A stretch of 64,000 bases of DNA from Actinacidiphila oryziradicis (GCF_005047355.1 NZ_SUMC01000027.1:1-64000); one strand, 5' to 3'; numbered from the stretch's first letter, positions 16,331 to 25,666 are shown. Notes: generated by a model not told the origin, from the sequence alone. A program made the numbers and translations.

Positions 16331-17374
16331 CTAGTGCGTCGGCGGAATCTCCCCCGAGCCGCGGGCGATCAGGTGTCCGGAGAGCTCCACCCGGTGCGGC
16401 GGCCCGGCCGCACCGTCGAGGCGGCGGAAGAGCAGACGGGCCGCCGTACGGCCGAGCAGAGCGGGGTCCTGGGCGATGACGCTGATGCCGGGGCGCAGGA
16501 GGTCGGCCAGCTCGAAGTCGTCGAAGCCGACGAGTGCGACCGGTCGGCCGTACCGGGCCAGCACACGAACGGCGGTTACGGTGATCCGGTTGTTGCCGAC
16601 GAAGAGCGCGGTGACCGGCTCCGGGCCGGCCAGCATGCGTTCGAGCTCGGACCGTACGCGGTCGGGCGCTGTCGGCCCCATGGAGACCCAGGAGTCGTGC
16701 ACGGGGAGTGCGGCTGCCGCCATGGCCTCGCGGTATCCGCGCAGTCGTTCAGTGGCGGTGTGGATGTGGGGCCGGTCGCCGAGGAAGCCGATGCGGCGGT
16801 GGCCGTGGGCGACGAGGTGCGCGACGCCTTCGCGGACGCCTCCCGCGTTGTCGGTGAGGACCTCGTCGGCGGTGATCTGCCCGGCCGGGCGGTCGACGAA
16901 GACTGTGGCGACGCCGGCGGCCATCTCCGGCTCCAGATAACGGTGGTCGTCGCTGGCGGGGACGACGATCAGCCCGTCGACGCGCCGTGCGCAGAACGCG
17001 AGCACCAGCTCCTGCTCGCGCGCCGAGTCCTCGGCGCTGGACCCGGTGAACAGCAGGTTGGCGTGCGCGCGGGCGACTTCCTCGACGGCCCGGCTCAGTG
17101 GCGCGTAGAAGGGATCCGCGAGGTCCTCCAGGACGAGGCCGATGCTCGCGGTCCGTCCCTTGCGGAGCAGTCGCGCGCTGTCGTTGCGCCGGAAGCCGAG
17201 GGCGTCGATCGCCGCCTGAACGCGGGCGATAGTGGTCTCGGTCACCCCCGCTTCCTCGTTGACCACGCGGGAGACAGTCTTCAGCCCGACACCGGCCCGG
17301 GCAGCGACATCCTTCATCGTGGGGCGGACGGTGTGCGGGCCCGCGAGGGGGGTGATGGGGGAGAGGTCGGCCAC
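16331..17374 (-). CDS. LacI-family transcriptional regulator
   Basis: A 347-residue repressor-type protein. The LacI helix-turn-helix lies at about 20-66 (M-K-D-V-A-A-R-A-G-V-G-L-K-T-V-S-R-V-V-N), preceded by a 20-residue tail. A periplasmic-binding-like effector domain follows (G-L-V-L-E-D-L-A-D-P-F-Y, D-G-L-I-V-V-P-A-S-D-D). Start is GTG at 17374 with AGGAT upstream; the internal ATG at 17314 is possible. It is divergent from a ROK kinase gene with a palindromic operator between. The effector is probably a sugar or its phosphate. The neighbouring GH remnant suggests it once controlled a larger catabolic set. Confidence 0.88.
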   Translation of the reverse strand: MADLSPITPLAGPHTVRPTMKDVAARAGVGLKTVSRVVNEEAGVTETTIARVQAAIDALGFRRNDSARLLRKGRTASIGLVLEDLADPFYAPLSRAVEEVARAHANLLFTGSSAEDSAREQELVLAFCARRVDGLIVVPASDDHRYLEPEMAAGVATVFVDRPAGQITADEVLTDNAGGVREGVAHLVAHGHRRIGFLGDRPHIHTATERLRGYREAMAAAALPVHDSWVSMGPTAPDRVRSELERMLAGPEPVTALFVGNNRITVTAVRVLARYGRPVALVGFDDFELADLLRPGISVIAQDPALLGRTAARLLFRRLDGAAGPPHRVELSGHLIARGSGEIPPTH

Positions 17375-17393
17375 AGTCGGATCCTAGGGGGTG

Positions 17394-17405
17394 GACAACG
17401 TTGTC
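17394..17405. promoter_or_regulatory. LacI operator GACAACGTTGTC
   Basis: A perfect 12-bp palindrome with the CG centre typical of LacI-family sites, midway in the 84-base gap between the lacI-type and ROK genes. I found no second copy in the window. Confidence 0.72.
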
Positions 17406-17458
17406 AACAAAGGGGAACACTACCCGTATCCGCCTGCTACGAGGGAGATTCTCGACTC

Positions 17459-18463
17459 ATGCGCATCGAAGGCACCGCCGCCCCGGCGGCGACGGACCGC
17501 CCGAAGGATCCGGGCAGCCCGCTCGTGGCCGCCCTGGACATCGGCGGCACGAAGATCGCCGGTGCGCTGGTGGACTCCAGCGGCGGTTTTCTCGTACGGG
17601 CCAAGCGGCCGACGCCGCCCGGCGGGGACGCGGCGACCGTGATGGCCGCGGTCGAGCAGGTCATCGGTGAGCTGAAGTCCGACGCGCGGTGGTCCCGGGC
17701 GGCGGCCGTCGGCATCGGCAGCGCCGGGCCGGTGGATGCCTCGGTCGGCACCGTAAGCCCGGTCAATGTGCCCGGCTGGCGGGACTTCCCGCTCGTCCGG
17801 CATGTCGCGGCGGCCGTCGGCGGGCTGCCCGTGGCCCTGGTCGGCGACGGCATCGCCATCGCCGCCGCCGAGCACTGGCAGGGAGCCGCCCGCGGTTACG
17901 ACAACGCCCTCTGCATGGTCGTCTCCACCGGCGTCGGCGGTGGCCTGGTCCTCGGCGGTGCACTGTATCCCGGTCCCACCGGCAACGCCGGTCACATCGG
18001 GCACATCAGCGTCGACTTCGACGGCGATCCGTGCCCCTGCGGCGCCCGCGGCTGCGTCGAGCGCATCGCCAGCGGCCCCAATATCCTCCGGCGCGCCGTG
18101 GACAACGGCTGGCGCCCGTTGGACGGCGCCGAGCCCACCGCCGCGGCCGTCGCCGCGTCCGCGCGCGCCGGTGACCCGGTCGCCCTCGCCTCCTTCGACC
18201 GCGCTGCCCAGGCGCTCGCCGCCGGCATCGCCGCCACCGCCACGCTGGTGGAGATCCACATCGTCGTCATCGGCGGCGGCGTGGCGCAGGCGGGCGACAT
18301 CCTCTTCGCCCCTCTGCGGCGCCATCTCGCCAATTACGCGACCCTCTCCTTCGTCAGCGGGCTACGGGTCGTGCCGGCCGTGATGGGTACGGACGCCGGC
18401 TTGGCCGGCGCTGCCGCGACAGCCGCCCAGGTGCTCGACCTGACGGGCTTCAGTCTGCGCTGA
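17459..18463 (+). CDS. ROK-family sugar kinase (glucokinase-like)
   Basis: A 334-residue ROK protein phosphorylating a hexose or N-acyl hexosamine with ATP in the cytoplasm. The phosphate loop A-L-D-I-G-G-T-K-I-A is near 25-34, the catalytic Asp sits in L-V-G-D-G-I-A-I-A (about 125), and the ROK zinc motif C-P-C-G-A-R-G-C-V-E is near 191. It lacks an N-terminal DNA-binding domain, so it is a kinase, not a repressor. GAGGGAGA precedes the ATG at 17459. LacI control through the shared operator fits use of the imported sugar. Its stop overlaps the convergent NTF2-like gene by 14 bases. Confidence 0.86.
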   Translation: MRIEGTAAPAATDRPKDPGSPLVAALDIGGTKIAGALVDSSGGFLVRAKRPTPPGGDAATVMAAVEQVIGELKSDARWSRAAAVGIGSAGPVDASVGTVSPVNVPGWRDFPLVRHVAAAVGGLPVALVGDGIAIAAAEHWQGAARGYDNALCMVVSTGVGGGLVLGGALYPGPTGNAGHIGHISVDFDGDPCPCGARGCVERIASGPNILRRAVDNGWRPLDGAEPTAAAVAASARAGDPVALASFDRAAQALAAGIAATATLVEIHIVVIGGGVAQAGDILFAPLRRHLANYATLSFVSGLRVVPAVMGTDAGLAGAAATAAQVLDLTGFSLR

Positions 18464-18854
18464 GGGCACCGGAGATGGCGTAGTCGTGGTAGTCCCGGGA
18501 CGAGATGATGAGGCCGTCGCGCACCCGTATGACCTGCGCGTTCGCGGCGACGAAGGCACGGCCCGTCGATATGACGCGGCCTGCGTAGCTGAACTCGGCG
18601 ATGATCACCTCTGGGTCGCCGGTCTCGTGGACCAGGAGATCGCGGACCCGGAACTCGATGGGCAGTCCGGCGGCACCGGCGAAGTGCCGCCGGACTGCCT
18701 CGCGGCCTTCGAGGCGCCCGGGCACCGGTTTGGCGAAGGGCATCTCGATCACGGTGTCCTCGGCGTACAGCTCGGCGAGGTCGTGCCACTTCCCGTTGGT
18801 GATGCCGTCGAGCAGGCGGGTCAGGACGGTGTGCGGGCTCGCTGATCCGGACAT
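18450..18854 (-). CDS. NTF2/SnoaL-like protein
   Basis: A 134-residue protein of the SnoaL-like cone fold. It shows the usual helix I-T-N-G-K-W-H-D-L-A-E-L-Y-A-E-D-T-V-I-E, then strands including V-R-D-G-L-I-I-S-S-R-D-Y-H-D-Y. Family members are isomerases, dehydratases or binding proteins, so the activity is not predictable. It is divergent from a TetR gene with a strong operator between, so it is probably that regulator's target. Confidence 0.78.
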   Translation of the reverse strand: MSGSASPHTVLTRLLDGITNGKWHDLAELYAEDTVIEMPFAKPVPGRLEGREAVRRHFAGAAGLPIEFRVRDLLVHETGDPEVIIAEFSYAGRVISTGRAFVAANAQVIRVRDGLIISSRDYHDYAISGALSAD

Positions 18855-18884
18855 GGCGGACTCCTTGGGCGGCCGGATAAGATC

Positions 18885-18965
18885 CGGAGTTATGACTCCG
18901 GTACTGAGAATCGGACTGATCACTCCGTTTGTCAACGAGCTTGCGAGCGGGTCTGAAAACGGAGT
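18885..18965. promoter_or_regulatory. TetR operator cluster
   Basis: CGGAGT-TATG-ACTCCG (18885-18900) is a perfect inverted repeat. CACTCCGTTT (18919-18928) and AAACGGAGTG (18956-18965) form a second, widely spaced inverted pair of the same ACTCCG half-site. All four half-sites lie between the divergent NTF2-like and TetR genes. Confidence 0.72.
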
Positions 18966-18968
18966 GCG

Positions 18969-19577
18969 ATGACTCCGGGCAAGATGTCTCGCAGCGAGGC
19001 GGCACCTGACGGGGACAGGCCGCTGCGCGCCGACGCCCGGCGCAACCGGGCGCGGATTCTCGAGGTCGCCGGGGCTGTCTTCGCCGAGCGCGGCACTTCT
19101 GTCTCGACGGAGGAGATCGCCCGGGTGGCGGGCGTCGGGATCGGCACCGTGTTCCGGCACTTTCCGACGAAGGAGGCGCTTCTGGAGGCCGTCTTCACCA
19201 GCCATTTGCGGCGGCTGGCGGACGAGGCGGAAGCACTGGCAGCCGCCGACGATCCCGGCAGGGCGTTCTTGGCGTACTTCGCCCGCGTGGTCGAGCAGTC
19301 CGCGACGAAGAACTCCTTCGCGGCCGCGCTGGCGGCCGCCGGAATCGATGTGAGTCACACCCGTGGGCAGGTGGGCGTGGACCTGCGGAGGGCGCTGGAG
19401 GGGTTGCTCACCCGCGCGCAACGGGCCGCCGCCGTACGGGACGACATCGGCGCTCCCGAGGTGCTGGCGCTGCTTGTGGGCGCCTCGCGAGCGGTGGAAC
19501 AGGCGGGCGCGGACCTGGATGTGCGGGCCCGCGCCCTGGGCGTCATCCTGGACGGGCTCAGGCCGCGGCGCAGCTGA
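18969..19577 (+). CDS. TetR-family regulator
   Basis: A 202-residue TetR repressor. The N-terminal helix-turn-helix is clear: R-I-L-E-V-A-G-A-V-F-A-E-R-G, then V-S-T-E-E-I-A-R-V-A-G-V-G-I-G-T-V-F-R-H-F-P-T-K. The C-terminal ligand domain is of the SBP-type seen in regulators of small oxidoreductases. The operator cluster upstream overlaps its own promoter region, so it probably represses itself and the divergent NTF2-like gene. The 3' end overlaps the convergent alpha-galactosidase pseudogene by 20 bases. Confidence 0.86.
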   Translation: MTPGKMSRSEAAPDGDRPLRADARRNRARILEVAGAVFAERGTSVSTEEIARVAGVGIGTVFRHFPTKEALLEAVFTSHLRRLADEAEALAAADDPGRAFLAYFARVVEQSATKNSFAAALAAAGIDVSHTRGQVGVDLRRALEGLLTRAQRAAAVRDDIGAPEVLALLVGASRAVEQAGADLDVRARALGVILDGLRPRRS

Positions 19578-21546
19578 GGCGCGCGTCGGCCCAGTCGGCG
19601 TGGTCGCTGTCCACGCCGTCGCCGCCGTCGGTCACGACGAGCTGGACGGTATCTGCGCCGGTCACCTCGGCCGACAGGGTCTGCGCGGGATCGGCGTTGG
19701 TGAGCACGCCGGTCGCCGCGACCCGTTGACCGTCGGCCCACACCTCGAAGGCGACGGTGCCGGCTGAGCCCTTCTCGTCATCCATGCCGACCTGCGCGGT
19801 GAGGGAGGTGCAATGGGCGCCGAGGTAGTACTCGACCGTGCTGAGAGCGTGCCCGCCGAGCCCCTTCGCGTAGACGGCGCCGCCGATGGTGATCGGGTGG
19901 CCGTCGCCGGCGGCGCTCTCGCCGACGCTGGTGTCCTTTTCGACCGGCCCCCATCGGTTCGTTGCGCTGAGCCAGGTCAGGTCGCTGACGTAGGAGGTGC
20001 CGCTCGGTGGCGGTACGACGACATAGGCGATTGCGGTGAGTCCGGATGTTGCCCGGATGCCGGTGGGGGAGCGGTAGGCGGCGGTGAAGGCGATGGGGTA
20101 GGTGCCGCTCGCGGCGCCGGGTGGTGCGGTGAAGGACCAGGAAGTGGTGAGCTTTCTGCCGGTGTGCGGTGTGTGGGCGGTGGTGGGCGAGGTCGCCCGC
20201 GCCTACCAGCCGTCGGGGGCGGTGAGCGTGGCCCTGACCGACCTGGCAGGGGTGCGGCCGAGGTCGGTGACGACGGTGGTCAGTGTGGCCGGGGTGCCGG
20301 CCTTGATGAAGGGGGTGCCGCCGGTGCCGAGTTCGACGGCCGGCGAGTACGACGCCCAGCGCCTGCTCACCGACGTCCGGTACAGCAAGGTGCCGTGCGC
20401 CGGGACGGTCGCCGAGATGGCGCCCGCGGTGTTGTAGTCCTTGTGCTGCCACAGGTCGCGCAGCCGGTAGGCGGGCTCATCCGGGAGCCCGACAGCCGCT
20501 GCCGTGGTGCCGATGCGCTGCGGTTGCGAGGTCTCGTTGAAGAGCGCGACGGTGCGGCTGCCGTCCGCCATCTCCTTGGTGACCACCCGGCGCCCGCCGT
20601 CCGAGGAGAGCACGGTGCCCTGCTTGCCGAGCGGGTCCTGGTCGACCGCGATGACCTCTCGGTTGCCCAGGATGTCGTACGTCGCCGGGGGTGGCGCTGC
20701 GCAGGTCGGAGCCGATGAGCAGCGGGGCGGCCATGACCGACCACATGCTGAAGTGACTGCAGTACTCGGTGTCGGTCATGCCGCCATCGCCGACCTCGAG
20801 CATGTCGGGGTCGTTCCAGTGGCCGGGACCGGCGCGCTGATGTCGCCGGTCGTGCGCCAGCTGTTGCCGACGTCGGCGGCCCACTCCCAGGGCTTGTTCG
20901 CGCCCCATTCGCAGATGCTGTAGACGATGGGCCGCCCTGTTGTCCGGGAGGCGGCTTCGAGGGCGTCGCGCCTCGTCGTGTAGCGCTGTTTGGCGTCCAT
21001 GCCCTGGTTATCGCAGTTGTCGTACTTGAGGTAGTCCACGCCCCGGTCGGCGAATGGCTGGGCGTCGCTGTACTCGTGGCCGAGTGCGCCGGGGAAGCCC
21101 GCACTGTTGCAGGTCTTGGTGCCTGCGCTGGTGTAGATGCCGAGCTTGAGCCCCTTGGCGTGGACGTAGTCGGCGACGGCCTTGACGCCGTTCGGGAAGC
21201 GGGCCGGGTCGGGGACGAGCTTGCCGTCGGCGTCCCGCTCCGGCAGCGCCCAGCAGTCGTCCAGGTTGCCGTACTCGTAGCCGGCGGCCTTCAGCCCCCT
21301 GTCGACGAATATGTCGGCGATCCCCTTGATCATCGCCTCATTGAATTCGGCGCTGCAGTTGGTCGTGTTCCAGTTGTTGAAACCCATCGGCGCGGTGACC
21401 GCGAGCCGGTTGCCGAGCAAAGGCGCGGCATCGTCCGCGGCTACGGGGGATGCCGTTGGTACGGCGAGACCGGCCGCACAGAGCAGCGCGGCGGCCAGCG
21501 TTCCGGCGACTCTTCGACAGGCGGTGCGGGCGGAGAGATGGCGCAT
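19558..21546 (-). pseudogene. GH27 alpha-galactosidase, multiply disrupted
   Basis: The parts of a secreted alpha-galactosidase of about 660 residues are all present in order. A signal peptide (R-R-V-A-G-T-L-A-A-A-L-L) leads to P-M-G-F-N-N-W-N and the nucleophile Asp in Y-L-K-Y-D-N-C. Then come N-D-P-D-M-L-E-V, W-S-V-M-A-A-P-L-L, D-Q-D-P-L-G, a beta-sandwich and a C-terminal NPCBM-like domain. The frame is lost near 20826-20832, restored near 20685-20695 (a C/G run), and an amber TAG at 20203-20205 sits where a Gln codon is expected (G-W-stop-A-R-A-T-S). The first and last parts share one frame. As written it cannot make the full enzyme; sequencing error could explain the indels but less easily the amber. 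Confidence 0.82.
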
Positions 21547-21749
21547 GGTTCCGGTGCCTCCGTCTTCGCGGGTTTGTGGAACGTCATGTCCCTGACAGAC
21601 GTGTGCGTTTCTTTAGATGCCGTTGAGGCCTGATGAAAGGGGAGCGTGGGGTGTCTGATCCGGCCGGTACGCATCGGTTTTTACGGTGGCGCGTTTGCCG
21701 AAGGCGATGATCCGGGCAATTCGTAGAGGGCTATGGAATAGGGGGCACA

Positions 21750-22784
21750 GTGATCGTCTGGATCAACGGCACCTACGGTGTGGGCAAGACGGCCGCGGCA
21801 CGTGAACTGCTCGAACTGCTGCCTGGCAGCGTGCTCTATGACCCGGAACTCATCGGCAGCGGACTGCGGATGCTGCTGCCCGAGAAGCGGCTCGGCGAGG
21901 TCTCCGACTACCAGGACCTGCCGTCCTGGCGGCGGCTCGTCGTGGATACCGCGGCGGCCGTGCTGAGTGAGGCCGGCGGCCCGCTCGTCGCCCCGATGAC
22001 TTTGCTCCGCCAGGAGTACCGGGATGAAATTTTCGGCGGGTTCGCCTCACATCGAATACCCGTGCGGCATGTGCTGTTGCACGTTGAGGAAACGATCCTG
22101 CGGGAGCGAATAGGCCAGCGTGAGGAGTTTCCCGGCGACCCCGAAGCGAGCGCCTCCGTACGCAACTGGTGTCTGAGTCACCTCGCCGCCTACCGCGGGG
22201 CCCTCCCGTGGCTGACCGCCGACGCGCACCTCGTCGACTCCGGCGCGCTGACCCCGCGTGAGACCGCCGGCCGCGTCGCCGACGCGATCCGTGCGGGCGC
22301 GGGCGCACGTGACATCGTGCAGACTCCGGAGCCCACCGCGGAGACCGTCGCGGCCGGGGTGCTGCTCTTCGACGAGCACGACCGGGTGCTCCTCGTCGAC
22401 CCCACCTACAAGCCCGGCTGGGAGTTCCCAGGCGGGGTCGTCGAGCCCGGCGAACCTCCGGCCCGGGCCGGGATCCGCGAGGTCGCCGAGGAACTCGGCC
22501 TCGAACTCCCCGCTGTCCCCCGGCTCCTGGTCATCGATTGGGAACCGCCCGCCCCGCCCGGCTTCGGTGGGCTGAGACTGCTCTTCGACGGCGGTCTGCT
22601 CCCCGCCGAGGGGGCGGGACGCCTTCTGCTGCCCGGCGACGAACTGCGCGGCTGGCGCTTCGTCACCGAGGACGAGGCCGCCGACATGCTCCCGCCCGTC
22701 CGCCTCTCGCGCCTGCGGTGGGCACTGCGGGCCCGCGAACGCGCGACTGTCCTCAACCTGGAGGCGGGCGTCCCAGTCGGCTAG
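21750..22784 (+). CDS. P-loop kinase fused to Nudix hydrolase
   Basis: A 344-residue two-domain protein. Residues 1-180 form a small AAA/shikimate-kinase-like P-loop domain beginning I-V-W-I-N-G-T-Y-G-V-G-K-T-A (Walker A), with E-R-I-G-Q-R-E-E as a likely lid. Residues 195-340 are a Nudix domain with a complete box G-G-V-V-E-P-G-E...R-E-V-A-E-E-L-G. The kinase part resembles tunicamycin-resistance Tmn-type proteins. The fusion suggests phosphorylation and pyrophosphate hydrolysis acting on one nucleotide-linked compound. GTG at 21750 is used. The gene is monocistronic and ends at a strong hairpin. Confidence 0.83.
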   Translation: MIVWINGTYGVGKTAAARELLELLPGSVLYDPELIGSGLRMLLPEKRLGEVSDYQDLPSWRRLVVDTAAAVLSEAGGPLVAPMTLLRQEYRDEIFGGFASHRIPVRHVLLHVEETILRERIGQREEFPGDPEASASVRNWCLSHLAAYRGALPWLTADAHLVDSGALTPRETAGRVADAIRAGAGARDIVQTPEPTAETVAAGVLLFDEHDRVLLVDPTYKPGWEFPGGVVEPGEPPARAGIREVAEELGLELPAVPRLLVIDWEPPAPPGFGGLRLLFDGGLLPAEGAGRLLLPGDELRGWRFVTEDEAADMLPPVRLSRLRWALRARERATVLNLEAGVPVG

Positions 22785-22799
22785 CGCACTCCTCCTCAG

Positions 22800-22828
22800 C
22801 GTCGGGCGGCCCGGAAGGCCGCCCGACG
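22800..22828. terminator. Bidirectional terminator hairpin
   Basis: CGTCGGGCGGCC (22800-22811) pairs exactly with GGCCGCCCGACG (22817-22828) over a 5-base loop. It lies between the convergent kinase-Nudix and M20 peptidase genes. Confidence 0.8.
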
Positions 22829-22834
22829 ACCATC

Positions 22835-24187
22835 TCAGCCTGCTGCGTAGTTCCGAAGGAAGAGCGCCTCGGTGAGCGAGAGTTTCTCCAGTTCCTCCGG
22901 GGAGACGCTCTCGTTCACCGCATGAATCTGCGCCTCCGGCTCACTCAGGCCGATGAGAAGGATCTCCGCACCGGGATAAAGAGTGGCCAATGTGTTGCAC
23001 AGCGGGATCGAGCCGCCCTGGCCCGCGATCTCCAGATCCTTCCCGTACGCCGCGCGCATGGCGTCGGCCATGGCGGCGTAGGCCGGGCTGGAGGTGTCCG
23101 CGCGGAAGGGCTGGCCGCTGCCGCGCTGGGTGACCGTGACCTGGGCGCCCCACGGGGCCGCGGCTTCCAGATGAGCGATGAGCACCTTGGCCGCCGCTTG
23201 AGCGTCCACACCCGGCGGAACACGAAGGCTCACGAGGGCGCCGGCGCTCGCCTGGACCGATGGGGTAGCGCCGACGACGGGCGGTGCGTCGATGCCGAGG
23301 ACGGTGACGGAGGGGCGGGCCCAGAGGCGGTCCGCAATCGTGCCGGTGCCGACCAGACGGACGCCGTCGAGGACCTTCGCGTCCTTGCTGAAATCCTCCT
23401 CCGAGTACTGCAGACCCTGCCAGGTGGCGTCGCCGCTCAGGCCGTCCACGGTGGTCGCCCCCCTCTCGTCGCGCAGCGAGTCCAGGATGCGGATCAGCGC
23501 AGCGAGCGCGTCCGGCGCCGCCCCGCCGAACTGGCCGGAGTGCAGATTGCCTTCCAGGGTGTCGACCTTCACCTCGACGAGCGCCATGCCACGCAGGGTC
23601 GCGGTGACCGTCGGCAGCCCGAGCCGGAAGTTCCCGGCGTCGCCGATGACGATCGCGTCGGCCGCGAGCAGTTCGGGATGGGCCTCGGCATAGCGCTCAA
23701 GGCCCCCGGTGCCCTGCTCCTCGGAACCCTCGGCGATGACTTTTATGCTGACCGGCACACCGCCGTGCGCCCGCAGCGCTCGCAGCGCCGTCAGATGCAT
23801 GACGATGCCGCCCTTGCAGTCGGCCGCGCCACGCCCGTACCAACGCCCGTCGCGCTCCGTGAGTTCGAACGGCGGAGAGATCCACGCCGCCTCGTCCAGC
23901 GGCGGCTGGACATCGTAATGCGCGTACAGCAGCACGGTCGGCGCGTCCTCCGGGCCGGGAAGGTACCCGTACACCGACTGGGTCCCGTCCGGGGTGTCCA
24001 GCAACGCCACATCCTGGAAGCCGTCGGCACGTAGTGCGTCAGCGACCCAGCGGGCGGCCTTCTCGCACTCGCTTTTCGGGAACTGCCGAGGATCCGCGAC
24101 CGACCGGTACGAGACGAGCTCGGCCAGCTCAGTGCGGGCGCGCGGCATGAGCGAGGCGACGGATTCGGCTAGCGGACGGGCCGGCAT
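22835..24187 (-). CDS. M20-family dipeptidase/carboxypeptidase
   Basis: A 450-residue dizinc peptidase. Metal and catalytic residues are visible in order: His in Y-A-H-Y-D-V-Q-P (about 90), Asp in G-A-A-D-C-K-G-G (about 122), Glu-Glu in E-G-S-E-E-Q-G-T (about 155), Asp in V-I-G-D-A-G (about 184) and the late His in Q-I-H-A-V-N-E-S (about 423). The insertion domain (about 210-330) is present. No signal peptide is seen, so it hydrolyses di- or tripeptides in the cytoplasm. AGGGAG precedes the ATG at 24187; the long in-frame extension upstream is antisense to the next gene and not coding. Confidence 0.9.
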   Translation of the reverse strand: MPARPLAESVASLMPRARTELAELVSYRSVADPRQFPKSECEKAARWVADALRADGFQDVALLDTPDGTQSVYGYLPGPEDAPTVLLYAHYDVQPPLDEAAWISPPFELTERDGRWYGRGAADCKGGIVMHLTALRALRAHGGVPVSIKVIAEGSEEQGTGGLERYAEAHPELLAADAIVIGDAGNFRLGLPTVTATLRGMALVEVKVDTLEGNLHSGQFGGAAPDALAALIRILDSLRDERGATTVDGLSGDATWQGLQYSEEDFSKDAKVLDGVRLVGTGTIADRLWARPSVTVLGIDAPPVVGATPSVQASAGALVSLRVPPGVDAQAAAKVLIAHLEAAAPWGAQVTVTQRGSGQPFRADTSSPAYAAMADAMRAAYGKDLEIAGQGGSIPLCNTLATLYPGAEILLIGLSEPEAQIHAVNESVSPEELEKLSLTEALFLRNYAAG

Positions 24188-24361
24188 GGGCAACTCCCTG
24201 TGGGTACGGATGCAGTGTTGAGCGTGCTCCGAAGTGGTCATTCGGGCACATAGGCGGACGACGCCGATGGTGCCACAGCCAGCCGCGGGAATACCGGGCA
24301 ATAGGATGCGGCTGAGCGGGGGCGACGGCAGTCGGTATGACGAGCGGGAGCGGAAGCGTAC

Positions 24362-25591
24362 GTGAGCAGCGAGTATGGAGCGCAGGACAGCGGAGCGGCG
24401 GACGAGGACGCGGCCGAAGAGGTGTGGGACGTCGTCGTGGTCGGCGCCGGTCCGGCCGGGGCCTCGGCAGCGTATGCCGCGGCGACCGCCGGACGCCGGG
24501 TGCTGCTCCTTGAGAAGGCCGAGCTGCCCCGCTACAAGACCTGCGGCGGCGGTATTATCGGCCCCTCGAGAGACGCGCTGCCACCCGGCTTCGAGCTCCC
24601 GCTGCTGGACCGGGTACACGCTGTGACCTTCAGCCTCAACGGCCGGATGGCGCGCACAAAGCGTTCTCGGCAGATGCTTTTCGGGCTGGTCAACCGGCCG
24701 GAGTTCGACGCCGGCCTGGTCGAGGCGGCCCAGCGGGCCGGTGCGCAGGTGCGCACCGGGGTGGCTGTCTCGCGGGTCGAGCAGCATGGGCCGGCCGTCC
24801 CGGACCGGCGCACCGTGGCGGTGATATCGAGCGGTGGGGAGACGGTGCTCGCCCGTGCGGTGGTCGGCGCCGACGGCAGCGCCAGCCGGATAGGAGCACA
24901 CGTCGGGGTCAAGCTGGACCAGGTCGATCTGGGCCTGGAGGCCGAGATCCCGGTCCCGCCGTCGGTGGCGGAGGACTGGGCAGGGCGGGTGCTCGTCGAC
25001 TGGGGCCCGCTGCCGGGCAGTTACGGCTGGGTGTTCCCCAAGGGTGACTCGCTGACGGTCGGTGTGATCTCCGCGCGCGGTGACGGGAGCGCCACTAAGC
25101 GATACATGGACGACTTCGTGGCGCGGCTGGGCCTGGCCGGCTTCGAGCCGAGTATTTCCTCCGGCCATCTGACCCGTTGCCGCTCCGACGACTCTCCGCT
25201 GTCCCGCGGCCGGGTCCTGGTGTGCGGTGACGCGGCCGGGCTGCTGGAGCCGCTGACGCGGGAGGGCATCTCGTACGCCCTGCGCTCGGGACGGCTGGCG
25301 GGGGAGTGGGCGGTACGCATCTCCGAGGCGCACGACGCGGTCGACGCCCGTCGGCAGGCGCTGAACTACGCCTTCGCCGTCAAGGCCGGGCTGGGCGTGG
25401 AGATGGGTGTGGGGCGGCGCATGATGGCTCTGTTCGAGAAGCGCCCAGGTCTGCTGCATGCTGTGATCACCACCTTTCCTCCTGCCTGGAATGCCTTCGC
25501 CAGGGTCACCCGGGGGTCGACCTCGCTCGCCGACCTGGTGCGGACCCATCCGCTGGCCCGTCGTGCTCTGGATGCCATCGACCGCACCTGA
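24362..25591 (+). CDS. Geranylgeranyl reductase family FAD-dependent oxidoreductase
   Basis: A 409-residue flavoprotein. The FAD dinucleotide fold V-V-V-G-A-G-P-A-G-A-S-A is near residue 26, with E-K for ribose binding after it. C-G-G-G-I-I-G-P near 60 matches the family's PxxxxCGGG-like flavin loop, and V-C-G-D-A-A-G-L-L-E-P near 290 is the second FAD contact. The family saturates isoprenoid chains; in actinomycetes close relatives reduce menaquinone side chains, which is the likeliest role. GTG at 24362 is used. No isoprenoid genes adjoin it. Confidence 0.82.
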   Translation: MSSEYGAQDSGAADEDAAEEVWDVVVVGAGPAGASAAYAAATAGRRVLLLEKAELPRYKTCGGGIIGPSRDALPPGFELPLLDRVHAVTFSLNGRMARTKRSRQMLFGLVNRPEFDAGLVEAAQRAGAQVRTGVAVSRVEQHGPAVPDRRTVAVISSGGETVLARAVVGADGSASRIGAHVGVKLDQVDLGLEAEIPVPPSVAEDWAGRVLVDWGPLPGSYGWVFPKGDSLTVGVISARGDGSATKRYMDDFVARLGLAGFEPSISSGHLTRCRSDDSPLSRGRVLVCGDAAGLLEPLTREGISYALRSGRLAGEWAVRISEAHDAVDARRQALNYAFAVKAGLGVEMGVGRRMMALFEKRPGLLHAVITTFPPAWNAFARVTRGSTSLADLVRTHPLARRALDAIDRT

Positions 25592-25666
25592 TCAGAACGT
25601 TTGTGCAACGGTCGCTCATACAGCGGCACTTCAGGGGAAGATCTCTTCTCAGGAGGTGCCGTTGTT

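Noticed and set aside
15172..18455. Shared 16-mer ACCTGACGGGCTTCAG at 15174 and near the end of the ROK gene
   Set aside because: Probably chance or a shared C-terminal coding motif; too short to claim a duplication.
22835..25549. 904-codon frame extending the M20 peptidase far upstream
   Set aside because: The extension is antisense to the geranylgeranyl reductase gene; the ATG at 24187 has a good ribosome site and matches family length.
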